A stretch of 36,114 nucleotides of DNA from contig CANRLY010000002.1 of the NCBI GenBank assembly GCA_947631585.1, positions 1 to 36,114 of the forward strand, in the 5' to 3' direction. Position 1 is the first letter of the stretch. Each line of letters opens with the position of its first letter. Made by a program: the position numbers and the translations under genes. The notes under the pieces were generated by a model. It made no database searches. It saw only the letters and a list, made by a program, of their open reading frames with translations, and had not been told where the DNA came from. Below are positions 1 through 9,499 of this stretch, piece by piece. This stretch comes from an uncultured Clostridia bacterium (GTDB lineage Bacteria; Bacillota; Clostridia; Oscillospirales; Ruminococcaceae).

Positions 1-160
1 CCAGGGGAAAGAGCTATTAGAGGTAAGAAGTTAGAGGTTAGAAAACCCACCCCCTAACGGCTAACGCCGTTTTCCCCCTCCCCAGTTTGGGAGGGGGATT
101 TTCGAACATCACAACAACATAATAGTAAATCGGGTGCATCACACCTTTTGAAAAATTATA

Positions 161-332
161 CCCACCCCCTTGACAGCTTCGCTGTCATTCCCCCTCCCCA
201 GTTTGGGGAGGGGGGTTCGGGCGGCTTCGCCGCCCTACTGGAAGCTAGAAGTTCCACAACCGATGGAGATAACACGCAGTTGCCAGCCTAAAATGAAAAC
301 CCCACCCCCTAACGGCTAACGCCGTTTTCCCC
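161..332 (+). repeat. Direct repeat, copy 1 (~172 bp)
   Basis: This unit begins with CCACCCCCTTGACAGC, runs through the CCCTCCCC/GGGGAGGG hairpin, the GGGCGGCTTCGCCGCCC hairpin and a unique stretch containing TAGAAGTTCCACAACCGATG, and ends in TAACGGCTAACGCCGTT. The same order recurs at 510-682 with only a few differences, so this is a recent duplication about 349 bp apart. Confidence 0.85.
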
Positions 333-509
333 CTCCCCAAACTGGGGAGGGGGATTTTTATGCGGCGGCAAAGCCGCCGTCTTTTATCTCTTGCTTCTTA
401 TTTTCTTGCCTCTAGCGGCTGAGGCAAGAGGCAAGAGCTATTAGAGGTTAGAAGTTAGAGGTAAGAGGTAAGAAGCCCCAACCCCTGCTAGAGGCAAGAG
501 GCAAGAAGC

Positions 510-682
510 CCCACCCCCCTTGACAGCTTCGCTGTCATTCCCCCTCCCCAGTTTGGGGAGGGGGGTTCGGGCGGCTTCGCCGCCCTGCTGGAATCTAGAA
601 GTTCCACAACCGATGGAAACAACACGCAGTGCCAGCCTAAAATGAAAACCGCCACCCCCTAACGGCTAACGCCGTTTTCCCC
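510..682 (+). repeat. Direct repeat, copy 2 (~172 bp)
   Basis: Near-identical to 161-332, including the non-palindromic TAGAAGTTCCACAACCGATG stretch. That rules out chance convergence of simple hairpins. The last hairpin (TAACGGCTAACGCCGTT) is cut short at about 682, where the AT-rich accessory DNA begins. Confidence 0.85.
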
Positions 683-987
683 TAAAAATGGTGAGGCGAA
701 TGTTGCAAACAGCCTAGTAATGAAATTGCATTTCCCTATGCCTTTTGAGAGTACAGGGTTGTTTGTTTGTCAATAGGAATTGTTTGGATTATAACTCCAC
801 ACATATAAACCCGCCACTTGTTCCCATGCTTGCATTACATCTAAATAAGATCCCTATCATAATTCTGCTCTTAATTACAACAATTGGCAATAATATATAT
901 TTATATATTAATACTGACAATATATTGTCGAATTATATCTAATAGAAAAAATAATTGCCATATACTGTCTGACTTTAATAATATGGG

Positions 988-1016
988 TTGAAATTCTATG
1001 AAAAATATGATATAAT
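988..1016 (+). promoter_or_regulatory. Sigma-A-type promoter for the two-gene system
   Basis: TTGAAA at 988-993 and TATAAT at 1011-1016 are separated by exactly 17 bp, and TGA precedes the -10 as an extended element. Transcription would start near 1023 and give a leader of about 260 nt before the ATG at 1285, long enough to hold regulation. Confidence 0.65.
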
Positions 1017-1123
1017 AAAAATAAGTGCAGATAATTTGACATAAAGAAGAAGAAATTCTCATTTGTTTTATATATTTAGAATATAATCACTTATATGGTA
1101 AAATATATGAAAAATGATTTTAT

Positions 1124-1141
1124 GTCATTTATTTAAATGAC
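1124..1141. promoter_or_regulatory. Palindrome in leader, possible operator
   Basis: GTCATTTA and TAAATGAC form a perfect 8-bp inverted repeat around a TT centre. It lies about 100 bp downstream of the predicted transcription start and 143 bp before the first gene. It could bind a dimeric regulator; no regulator gene is adjacent. Confidence 0.35.
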
Positions 1142-1284
1142 CCAAATACTCTGAATAGATATAACAAACAGATGTTCAATTACTAATAAATATAAGTGGT
1201 AAAGTAGAAAAATATCGTGCGGCTTTAGTAAAAGCACATATGATTTGTGGTAATTTTTGAATATAACTGTAACAAGGAGAAAGC

Positions 1285-4200
1285 ATGATTTACATTCATA
1301 TCAAAGATAAAGACTTTTCTATATGGTCTGAATTTGAAGAATGGGTCAAATTCTGTTCTGATGATTGTATTGAATTTAACGTTCGAATTGACAGTAGTTC
1401 TAATTTTGATGAACTTCGAGGTCTTCGCAACGCAGCGGATCTTATCGCAGAGGCAAACAAAAGATTTATAATGCAAATTCAAATCGGCGGAAATAAATCT
1501 GTGGAAAATATTAATAGAATTTATAAAGCTATTGGTGATTTTGGCATTATTTATGCCGATCCTATACATAAAACGATTTATTTCTGTTCTGATACTTCTT
1601 TTTTAGCTCAAGAAGAGAACACTATGGATCAGTCTGTTGTTGAAAAAGTTAAAGAATCGCTTGTTAATCACGGCATAAGCGATTCGTCGGCATTGAAAAT
1701 ATGCAGATTTCTTAGAACTGCAAAAATGCGCACAATAAACGATGACAACAACGACGTGCATGCGCTTCAAAAGCGAGAGTTTTGCTTTATTCCCATAAAA
1801 GAAAATCAGTCCGACGAAATTGAGCGGGACCTTAAATATCCGGACATAATCTTTAATTATATTAACAATATAAATTTTGCATTGCTATCAATCAGTCGTT
1901 CTGTTCATTATGATATTTCATACAAAGTATTTGTTGACATTGAAAAAACTGTTATAAGCGTTTCAAAAAATACACGAACCGGTTGGCAAAATGCATTCGA
2001 ACTATATAAACACAAAAATGACTTTTTGAGAAATTTTTATACTGAATTTAAATTTAATGTTGAACTTCAACGTGATGATTTCAGCGATAAAACCGACGTT
2101 ACCAATCTTAGATTCTTTTATCCGTTAAATAAGCTAGACGAAAGATGCGTTATGAACGTTATCACTGACGACTTGGCTGATTTAAATAGAGCATATCAGT
2201 TTTGCACAAAATGCCCAAATGCCGTTTTAATAAATAATAGTCAACACAGTAAGCAAAGTGCCGTGTCAGATATTTTTCCGATAATAAAAATAGATAACAG
2301 TAACAACATTATGCACCCTATTGATGAATCAGATGCTTTAAAAGAGCAGATCAGCGACTATGAATCATATTTTACAATAGGGCATTCTAAAGATACTGAA
2401 TCGATTATAAGAATGAAGAACGAGGCGTATAATATACTTATTAAGTATAAAAATAGTATGCCTGCGCTGACATATCTAATGCTTATTTATCTTCTTCGCT
2501 TTTATATCGGAACTGAGAAAAGCGATACCATAAGCGAAAGCACCCTCGTTAAAATAATTACCGATGCCGAGTCGTACTCCGAAGGATTTTATCAGATAAT
2601 TGAGAACTCCTGCCTTCATTCTCATGGCCATTGCGCTTACTTTTCAATGAGGATCCATAAGGCAAATCGCAACGCAACTATGTCAGTTTTTGAAAAAGAG
2701 CAAAAAACCAGGCAAATGCTGTATGATAAATACTCCGAAAAGCGAAAGGTCAACAATATATTTAATAGTCTTAAGTACAATTATTATATTGAATTTTTCG
2801 TTATAGACTGTGCTGTGAGCGGCAACAATGAAATTGATGGGATTCTTGATACGTTCAACAGGGTTAACGAACAAAAGGTCGCAAGTATAGAAGATCTTAT
2901 TACGCTTACCGAAGAAATGTCTTTCGACAAAGAGAAATATTACACCGAGCATTACGGACTTAGATGGTTTGAAAAGATAATTGATAAGAATCATGGGATC
3001 ATTCACATTTTTTCACCGTTTAAAAGTGGAAAGGAAACGTCGTTATATGTAAGTAGTAATGGAAAAATCGAAGAAAATTCATATCGTAGCGGTAGCATAT
3101 ATTTTACCGAATACAACGTCGTTGTTCCAATGTTATATGCTTTCGAGGGTCAAGATGCAAAAGCGAAGCCAACAAAATGCAAAATAAAGATGTTAGACAG
3201 GCCGGATATTGAATTTAAACCATTAGCGCCGAAAGCGGTTACTAAGATTGACGGTTTATATAATCTCGAAAAAAAGTCAGATAAAATAGAGTGCATTCAT
3301 AATGAATTAAAAGGGTTATTGAAAGAGAGCAACAGCATATTGCAGATTGACTGCACTGATATGCCGTTCGACATGGTTGAGATTACTGCAAAGGCCATTT
3401 TTAAGTCGATATACGAAAAAAGAAAAGTCAAAAAAAATATGCCGATATATATTTCCATAGATTTTGGAGCATATAAAGAGCGGATTTCAGAATTTGTAAG
3501 AATATTTTCTATATTTTATGATAAATCCGGCGACAATGGTTATATGAATAATGTTCAGATAGCACTCTGCGGCAATGATGAAATATATAAAATTAAAAAG
3601 GTCTACTTCATAATTGCCGGCAAGAATCTTAGGTCAGCATATGAGACTGCATTAAAGCTGTTCTATTATGATTCATACTATATGGCGGAAAATATGTATG
3701 TTTTAGACTATCTCGCAGACGGCAAAAATGGCAATAAATCAAAAGTGAAAAGCAAAATCGATGAGGAACTGCAAATTTTGCCTTTTGATATTTACTTGCC
3801 GCAAAACCGTAACAGTTGGTTCTTAAAGCATATGTCCGCTATACTCAATACAAAGATCGAGGAAGCGAATAACGGCTGCAAGATAGAGAACACTCATGTC
3901 AGAATCAGTTCAAGGATCCATCTTGAGGATTTTTACGAAGCAGAGCATCTTTTCCACAATGAAGGAAATGTATACCGGTTTGCAATGTTAATTTCAAAGG
4001 AAATTATTTCCTCACATCAAGAAAATAAAAATATGCTCATCGTAGGATATGAAAACTATTCTTCAATACTGATAAATCTTATACAAAGTCTTGTACAAAA
4101 CGTTTATAAAAGCAATAAAATGCGAGTAAACGTTTGCTCGGCGATCTCAACAACTAACGAATCAGGCATAAATGACATTGTAACAATGAATATGCCAAAA

Positions 4201-6495
4201 TTAGACGATAATGATAAGTTGTATGTATATACCGTAATACCCATTGGCACCACTATGTCGACGATTTATAAAATTCACAATATCGTAAGAAATAAATTTG
4301 AAAATAATTTTATTGTGGAATTCAAGAATAACTATTCAATCATTGCGGTAAGCGACTATCTTGCGAATCCATATTCCGCCAATACTGACAATATGCTTCT
4401 TCGCAGATACTGGGACATAGACAGGATGACTAAGGACAGCTATGAAATAATTCTGCAAAAGGAAATTTCTGATGAATGTGATGCGGATAGCAGGGACACA
4501 AAGGTTAAATATTATCTTGCCGCATACTCTAAATGGCACGATCCAGAAAACTGTGTTCTGTGTAAGAACGCCATTCCACTCATACAGGTTGATAAGACCT
4601 CGACCATACCCTCTACAATTATTATATCAGAAAAGAACAACGAAAGGCACTCTGAACAATTTAACCTGCTAAAGGCTTCTCAGAGTAAGCTTTCAGAACT
4701 TGCTCCAGAATTTAAGTCTTATGGCAAGAACATAATTTATGTTAATTATTCTCATACTGTTCGTGGCGAAAATCATTATCAGTTTTATTTTGACTTTCAA
4801 AAACTCCTGTCGGAAAAGCGCAAATTCATAGAAGATTGGCTTAAACAAATAACGATTGACAATACTGCGTACAGCATATTGGTTTCACCGTTAAACGCTA
4901 CTAACCCAATGTTTTTAAGCCTTCTGATGAACAAGGTATTCTCGTCGGGCGTAAGATTTCTTCACGCAGATATCAACAGCACACTAAAAGAGAACATAAA
5001 GGTAAGATATAGCTATATAGCGGAAGAAATTAAAGAGCTAAAAAAAGTAAATCCAAAGGCGAAGATAAACGTATATTACGCTGACGACTCCATGGTTTCT
5101 GGAAGAACAGCCGAAAGAGGCAAGATGTTTGTGAAGATGCTGCTTGACGATGCCAAAATAAGCATGGACGGAGTATCACTATATAAGAAAATATTCCTGT
5201 TGATAAACCGCAATTCATATGAAACAATGAGTTCTTTAACAGAAAACCCTTTAGAAAACGTTCATTCATATATCTGGCTCAGTCTACCGTCATATAACAC
5301 AAACAATGGCATCTGTCCTAGCTGTGAGGTTCAAAATCAGTTTGAATTGCTAAAAAAACGTTCGGCGACAGTTAGAACAGCAAGAGAATTTGCACGGCTT
5401 CAGCGTAAGCACGAAAAACGTACACCGGAGGAATATGAGGTTTGGCTTGAGAATGAAATTCTCAATACTCATGCATACTTTGCGTGGCTTAAACTTTGGT
5501 TGTTCTATAACGCAGAGTCTTTTGATAATAAGAATAAAACAGATTTTAAGTCATTATGTGATAGAATAGTCAACTTCGTAAAAACCGATGTCGAGAAGAA
5601 GATCCAAGCCAAAAACAAATACCAGGATTTTAATTTCTTTAAACTTTTTGAAAGCAAGGGATTAAATGACGAAATAAAGGACGAATATCTGAATGCGTTG
5701 TCCAAACATTCTCTCAATGACTTTTTGGAATATTGCGGCGATGACAGCTTAAAAGAAAAACTAGTCGGGCTGATGCGATATATCGTCGCCGAGCGAGCTC
5801 ATCTTCGTTTGACCACTATGAACGAGGCATATCTTAAACTTCATAATGTTCGCTCTGAACACAACCGTGAAGATAACCCCTATATTTGCAACCTTCTGAC
5901 TGATTTTCTCAAAATAGGTAGAAATGATAATTCCGATCCGCAGATTTACCTGCGCTTTGAAACAACGGAATCCGCCATTAAGGTTATTTCGCGCGACCTG
6001 CTTGGCAAATACTTCCATGTCAGAAGCGAGATACTTGATGAAATGAAAAATATCGTCATGATTCTTGCAGGAGATATGCATCCTGAGAATGGCTTTGATT
6101 TTCTGCACAGCAGCATCGACGATAAGAGCGTCAGCCAAAAGTTTAAGAACCCTTGCGCAGCGCTTCAATACCAGTTGTTCATGGCAGTCATTCATAGAAT
6201 GGCGATGTTACGAACAAATATCATTTACATAGAAGAATTTATGGATAAGTTTGTATGCGCTTATAACCGTCTCAGGGATAAATACTTTTTCTGCAAAGAA
6301 TACTCCGATGTCCAAAATGCTCTGAGTAAAAAAGAAAAAACCGATCTGCTCTGTCTTACAGAAATTCCAAGTTCTGATAAAGTGGCAGAAAAATATATGT
6401 GCTCCGTCAAAGCGGCATCTATGCTGACCGACGATGACAGCGCTTGCTTTGCTTTGCTTAAAAGTTACAAAAAAGAGGTGAGCAGTGATGAATAA
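1285..6495 (+). CDS. Large GHKL-ATPase-like / dual phosphoribosyltransferase-like protein, candidate defence or signalling component
   Basis: A 1736-residue soluble protein starting at ATG after AAGGAGAAAGC. Residues 1-400 match nothing I recognise. Around 430-585 it resembles a GHKL ATPase: an N-box-like IIENSCLHSH (N441, H445), an acidic FFVIDCAVSG segment (D508) and a G2-box-like HYGLRWFEKI followed by HGIIHIFS. A possible STAS-like strand-helix segment follows at about 685-720. Two phosphoribosyltransferase-like modules come next. The first (about 913-1090) has VIPIGTTMST at 984-993 and ends in CVLC (C1090, C1093). The second (about 1196-1347) has the PRPP-loop-like YYADDSMVSGRT at 1264-1275 and ends in CPSC (C1344, C1347). 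The last ~390 residues look helical. The gene overlaps the phosphoesterase gene by 8 bp, so the products probably act together. Base composition is far more AT-rich than the housekeeping genes, which suggests transfer. The ORF is certain; domain calls are by eye, and the GHKL match is weaker than the second PRTase loop. Confidence 0.8.
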   Translation: MIYIHIKDKDFSIWSEFEEWVKFCSDDCIEFNVRIDSSSNFDELRGLRNAADLIAEANKRFIMQIQIGGNKSVENINRIYKAIGDFGIIYADPIHKTIYFCSDTSFLAQEENTMDQSVVEKVKESLVNHGISDSSALKICRFLRTAKMRTINDDNNDVHALQKREFCFIPIKENQSDEIERDLKYPDIIFNYINNINFALLSISRSVHYDISYKVFVDIEKTVISVSKNTRTGWQNAFELYKHKNDFLRNFYTEFKFNVELQRDDFSDKTDVTNLRFFYPLNKLDERCVMNVITDDLADLNRAYQFCTKCPNAVLINNSQHSKQSAVSDIFPIIKIDNSNNIMHPIDESDALKEQISDYESYFTIGHSKDTESIIRMKNEAYNILIKYKNSMPALTYLMLIYLLRFYIGTEKSDTISESTLVKIITDAESYSEGFYQIIENSCLHSHGHCAYFSMRIHKANRNATMSVFEKEQKTRQMLYDKYSEKRKVNNIFNSLKYNYYIEFFVIDCAVSGNNEIDGILDTFNRVNEQKVASIEDLITLTEEMSFDKEKYYTEHYGLRWFEKIIDKNHGIIHIFSPFKSGKETSLYVSSNGKIEENSYRSGSIYFTEYNVVVPMLYAFEGQDAKAKPTKCKIKMLDRPDIEFKPLAPKAVTKIDGLYNLEKKSDKIECIHNELKGLLKESNSILQIDCTDMPFDMVEITAKAIFKSIYEKRKVKKNMPIYISIDFGAYKERISEFVRIFSIFYDKSGDNGYMNNVQIALCGNDEIYKIKKVYFIIAGKNLRSAYETALKLFYYDSYYMAENMYVLDYLADGKNGNKSKVKSKIDEELQILPFDIYLPQNRNSWFLKHMSAILNTKIEEANNGCKIENTHVRISSRIHLEDFYEAEHLFHNEGNVYRFAMLISKEIISSHQENKNMLIVGYENYSSILINLIQSLVQNVYKSNKMRVNVCSAISTTNESGINDIVTMNMPKLDDNDKLYVYTVIPIGTTMSTIYKIHNIVRNKFENNFIVEFKNNYSIIAVSDYLANPYSANTDNMLLRRYWDIDRMTKDSYEIILQKEISDECDADSRDTKVKYYLAAYSKWHDPENCVLCKNAIPLIQVDKTSTIPSTIIISEKNNERHSEQFNLLKASQSKLSELAPEFKSYGKNIIYVNYSHTVRGENHYQFYFDFQKLLSEKRKFIEDWLKQITIDNTAYSILVSPLNATNPMFLSLLMNKVFSSGVRFLHADINSTLKENIKVRYSYIAEEIKELKKVNPKAKINVYYADDSMVSGRTAERGKMFVKMLLDDAKISMDGVSLYKKIFLLINRNSYETMSSLTENPLENVHSYIWLSLPSYNTNNGICPSCEVQNQFELLKKRSATVRTAREFARLQRKHEKRTPEEYEVWLENEILNTHAYFAWLKLWLFYNAESFDNKNKTDFKSLCDRIVNFVKTDVEKKIQAKNKYQDFNFFKLFESKGLNDEIKDEYLNALSKHSLNDFLEYCGDDSLKEKLVGLMRYIVAERAHLRLTTMNEAYLKLHNVRSEHNREDNPYICNLLTDFLKIGRNDNSDPQIYLRFETTESAIKVISRDLLGKYFHVRSEILDEMKNIVMILAGDMHPENGFDFLHSSIDDKSVSQKFKNPCAALQYQLFMAVIHRMAMLRTNIIYIEEFMDKFVCAYNRLRDKYFFCKEYSDVQNALSKKEKTDLLCLTEIPSSDKVAEKYMCSVKAASMLTDDDSACFALLKSYKKEVSSDE

Positions 6496-8815
6496 TGATT
6501 CTACATTTGAAAAATTGAAACATCTGAAAACGCTTGAAAACACCCGCATGATATATGATCTTATGACCGAAATCAATCTGCGAGTTGACGGCTATAATTC
6601 GTACAACGGCAGCGGGGGTCTTAAAGCTCGCATTGATAGCCGTGACAGTCTCAAACAAAAAATAGATGAATTGGTCAAAGGCGCTTTAAATGGCGAGGAT
6701 GTTTTATACCAAAACGCTCTTAGTGGGCATCTCAGATTCTGGAAGCAATATTACAATTCAGAAAAATATACTTCGATGTCGAATGATATCGCAAATTCAT
6801 ATGCGGTTTTTAAGGCGGCGGATACGATAGCTGAAAATATGTCAGAGGACGATTTGCCGTATTTATACGAAGACCTATGCATAAGTGCAGCAGAGATGAT
6901 GAATTGTGAAATGTGCTATATTCTCTACGGAAGCGATGAAGATGAAATTCAAATCGTCTCAAGATCCGGTTATCTTATCCACGAAGGAAGAATAATGCAG
7001 GATCCGTCTTTTTTGGATATACTTAAGCTGTCGCAAAACGAGGCAATCATAAACGGAATTAATTTAGTTTACGGTAAAGATATAAATCCCCAATCGGAAA
7101 GTTCTATTGATAAGACCTACGATTATCTTATTTACGAATTCCCATTTCATATAGACGGAAAGTCTAAAAACGGCGTGCTGAACTTAAAAAAATTTTTTAT
7201 GGTGTTCTGCAAAATAAACAAAGACAATCCGCTATCCGGCAAAACTTCAGAAGATATTATATTTGAAAGCTCAAAAAAGATACTATTTTTAAGGCACAAG
7301 ATAATGTCGATTTTGGAACGGGACTATGGTGTTTTGCTGAACTTCAGGTACGACTGTCATTATATAAAGAGAATATACGATAAAAAAACAGACAGTCTTA
7401 GAATTCTTCACATTTCCGATATTCATGCTGAAGATAACAGCGCTTGGGCAATAAACTCGAACACATTCAAGAAAACCGATAACATGTTGGATAATCTTTT
7501 CAACATTATGAAAAATAAAGGAGATAATGAAAATGTATTAGCATTTGAACTAAATAAAGATGATAACCGCCGCAGTATAGAACTAATGGTCATAACTGGC
7601 GATGTAATTCAAGCCGATAAATCGGCATACATTGCTCAAAGAAAATATAATCATACTGCCGAATATATTGGACATCTCGTTATTAAGCTCTGGGGAGAAG
7701 ATCACCACAGCAATATAAAAAGGCTTCCCCACGACTGGAAGCGCAGAGTTATTATTACAACTGGCAATCACGATTATATGACAATGAACGAACTGGTATC
7801 TCAAACTAAAGAACGCCAGACAAGATATGGCGAGCCAAGCAGTACCAGCGGTGGTACAATGACAAAATTTACATATTATGTAGAGTTCTTGCAGAAATTT
7901 ATTGATGCACCAATAGACAGGCTTTTGAGAGACGATTTGAATGAAGTTAGATACTATAAAAATTTTGGCTTTAAGACAATTGTTGTCAATACTGCCTCTG
8001 CGGCAAACGCTCTTCAGAACAACAAAGTAGGCGCCAACACCGATATCGTCAGGCATCTTCTTGAAAGTTCTATATGGAAAGATAGTGAAGGAATTATCAG
8101 AGCCTGTCTTTTGCATCACGGTCCCGGATGCAAAATCGGATATATTGATGATATTTACAGAGAGCGTAAGTTGTTTCCAAAAACAGGCACAGATCATGAG
8201 TCTCCCGATAACGATTTTCGTGAAAAATTTAAGGTACTGTACAGCAACTTTAAAGTCATCTCAAATGAGATATATAAAAATAGCGGCAAATTAGACAAAA
8301 TAGATATTTACGATAAATTTCTGAATGCCTATAACCATCTTTCCGATTATATCAACGAACAAATGTCAAGTTCATTCGAGGAAGAGCAAAATGAAGAAAT
8401 CAAAGAAATAAAAAAAGCGTGGATAAATCTGTATTACGAAAGTAATATATATCCCATAATGAGAGATTTGTTCGATTATCTGAGCAAAATCAAAAATGGT
8501 CAAATAGAACATGATGACAGAGACGAATTCATCTCTCAAAGTATAAGCAAAATTACCAATAATGTTCTTATGAGCCAGCTAGATCAGAATAAGCACAACA
8601 AATTGATTGATCTGATTATAAAACAAACTCCTGGTCGAAAGGTCGCATTTTTGTCGGGTCATGTTCATGTCTCAAATGATATAAAAAATATAACTGAGTC
8701 TGATGACTATCTTAACTTGGTTGTAGGTAAAGCTTTGGATCGTATATCTGTGATAGAGCTTAACAACAGCACAGATATGTGGAACAGGTGGACAGCGCAA
8801 TATTCTGATGGATAA
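6488..8815 (+). CDS. GAF-like / calcineurin-type metallophosphoesterase fusion, second gene of the system
   Basis: A 775-residue protein. I chose the ATG at 6488, 7 bp after GAGGTGAG; a GTG one codon upstream is possible. Residues 1-100 are helical. About 125-275 looks like a GAF sensor domain: a CEMCYILYGSDE strand pair, then a closing helix with ILFLRHKIMSILE. The C-terminal part is a metallophosphoesterase with every canonical motif: ISDIH (D311, H313), TGD (D372), GNHD (N427, H428), HH (543-544) and GHVH (H725, H727). A helical insert of about 150 residues lies between the last two. The family hydrolyses phosphomonoesters, phosphodiesters or nucleotides using two metal ions; the substrate here is unknown. 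No signal peptide or membrane segment is present, so it is cytoplasmic. Overlap with the preceding stop codon implies translational coupling. A nucleotide or nucleic-acid substrate linked to the partner's PRTase-like modules is inference. Confidence 0.85.
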   Translation: MNNDSTFEKLKHLKTLENTRMIYDLMTEINLRVDGYNSYNGSGGLKARIDSRDSLKQKIDELVKGALNGEDVLYQNALSGHLRFWKQYYNSEKYTSMSNDIANSYAVFKAADTIAENMSEDDLPYLYEDLCISAAEMMNCEMCYILYGSDEDEIQIVSRSGYLIHEGRIMQDPSFLDILKLSQNEAIINGINLVYGKDINPQSESSIDKTYDYLIYEFPFHIDGKSKNGVLNLKKFFMVFCKINKDNPLSGKTSEDIIFESSKKILFLRHKIMSILERDYGVLLNFRYDCHYIKRIYDKKTDSLRILHISDIHAEDNSAWAINSNTFKKTDNMLDNLFNIMKNKGDNENVLAFELNKDDNRRSIELMVITGDVIQADKSAYIAQRKYNHTAEYIGHLVIKLWGEDHHSNIKRLPHDWKRRVIITTGNHDYMTMNELVSQTKERQTRYGEPSSTSGGTMTKFTYYVEFLQKFIDAPIDRLLRDDLNEVRYYKNFGFKTIVVNTASAANALQNNKVGANTDIVRHLLESSIWKDSEGIIRACLLHHGPGCKIGYIDDIYRERKLFPKTGTDHESPDNDFREKFKVLYSNFKVISNEIYKNSGKLDKIDIYDKFLNAYNHLSDYINEQMSSSFEEEQNEEIKEIKKAWINLYYESNIYPIMRDLFDYLSKIKNGQIEHDDRDEFISQSISKITNNVLMSQLDQNKHNKLIDLIIKQTPGRKVAFLSGHVHVSNDIKNITESDDYLNLVVGKALDRISVIELNNSTDMWNRWTAQYSDG

Positions 8816-9119
8816 ATGTCTTTTGATGGAAATAGTATAGACTTCTTCCATAATGCATTTATTTAATAGAAATAGTCAGAAAATGGTCTTTCAATATAGA
8901 AGTCAAAAACCAAACTTTAAATGTCACTGTTAAAATTTTGCATCCTAGTTTGAAAAGATATTTTCATGCAAGTAATTCCGTTTCAGTATGGGTTAAAATA
9001 TGTACCAACAATGTAATAGAACGTTTGAACTGCGATACGTGTGGAAGCATTTTTTGCTAATGAAACTGAAATTAATGCTCCGGCTGTACTATTGCTTACG
9101 AATTTCACCGGCATGGATA
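8816..9119. other. Gene-free decayed stretch
   Basis: No intact gene. On the plus strand one frame stays open from 8854 to a stop at 9058-9060 (about 68 codons) without an ATG, GTG or TTG near its beginning. It ends in a Cys-rich NCDTCGSIFC and could be the tail of a lost gene. No hairpin plus T-run is seen after the phosphoesterase gene. Confidence 0.4.
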
Positions 9120-9499
9120 ATGTTGTTCAGAAGATAATAGACAATCATGTTAATTATTAAAAAGCCTGATAATGCTGCATTTGCGGCTAGGCTGTAGCTT
9201 ATGGTCTTGCCGTCGGGAACTATCGCTATCACCAAAACGCTGATGAGTGGTACAGCGATAAGGCAAAGATAGTTTTTGAAGTCTGCTTTTGCAGGCTTTT
9301 TTGACGGTCACGACTGCTATCAGCACGAGAGTAAATTTTATCAGCTTAGACAACATAGCGGTGTAAAGATACATATCTCCCTCGCTGCTCCAGCCGCCGA
9401 GGCTGTGTGTGAGGATTATTATGATATTTGCCGCAACCTCAGATTATAGAAAAATGAGATATGAGACTGTCGAAAACAGCCATATTACCCACTTTGTTT
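9120..9499 (-). pseudogene. Relic of an AgrC-type sensor histidine kinase (membrane part)
   Basis: Reading the minus strand in shifting frames gives typical kinase membrane segments: KWVIWLFSTVSYLIFL, then EVAANIIIILTHSLGGW, MYLYTAMLSKLIKFTLVLIAVV, LIAVPLISVLVIAIV and SLAANAALSGFLIINMIVYY. They are joined by frameshifts and a stop. The cytoplasmic dimerisation and ATPase domains are absent. The relic lies directly downstream of a broken LytTR response regulator, the usual order for these pairs. The assignment rests on pattern and context. Confidence 0.55.

Larger units (their letters stand above)
47..700. repeat. Hairpin-rich intergenic repeat cluster
   Basis: No gene is supportable here. 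The stretch is built from short GC-rich modules: a CCACCCCCT lead, a TAACGGCTAACGCCGTT or TGACAGCTTCGCTGTCA hairpin (171-187), a CCCCTCCCC...GGGGAGGGG hairpin and a GGGCGG-CTTCG-CCGCCC type hairpin (219-235). They recur around 47-105, 161-240, 301-380, 510-590 and 650-682. AT-rich filler with GAGGTTAGAA/GAGGCAAGA reiterations lies between them. Such modules behave as dispersed non-coding repeats; none resembles a CRISPR repeat-spacer pattern. Confidence 0.85.
701..1284. other. AT-rich intergenic region and long leader
   Basis: No convincing gene. A 65-codon open frame at 745-942 lacks a ribosome binding site and has a composition expected of random AT-rich DNA. The region carries the promoter at 988-1016, an 18-bp palindrome at 1124-1141 and a widely spaced 9-bp inverted repeat (CACTTATAT at 1088-1096, ATATAAGTG at 1190-1198). 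An AAGGAG site just before 1285 serves the downstream gene. Confidence 0.6.

Noticed and set aside
47-700. CRISPR array suspected from the repeats
   Set aside because: Repeat spacing and length are irregular, units are hairpin modules of different kinds, and there are no uniform spacers or cas genes.
745-942. 65-codon open frame in the AT-rich left region
   Set aside because: No ribosome binding site, hydrophobic low-complexity product as expected of random AT-rich DNA, no recognisable motif.
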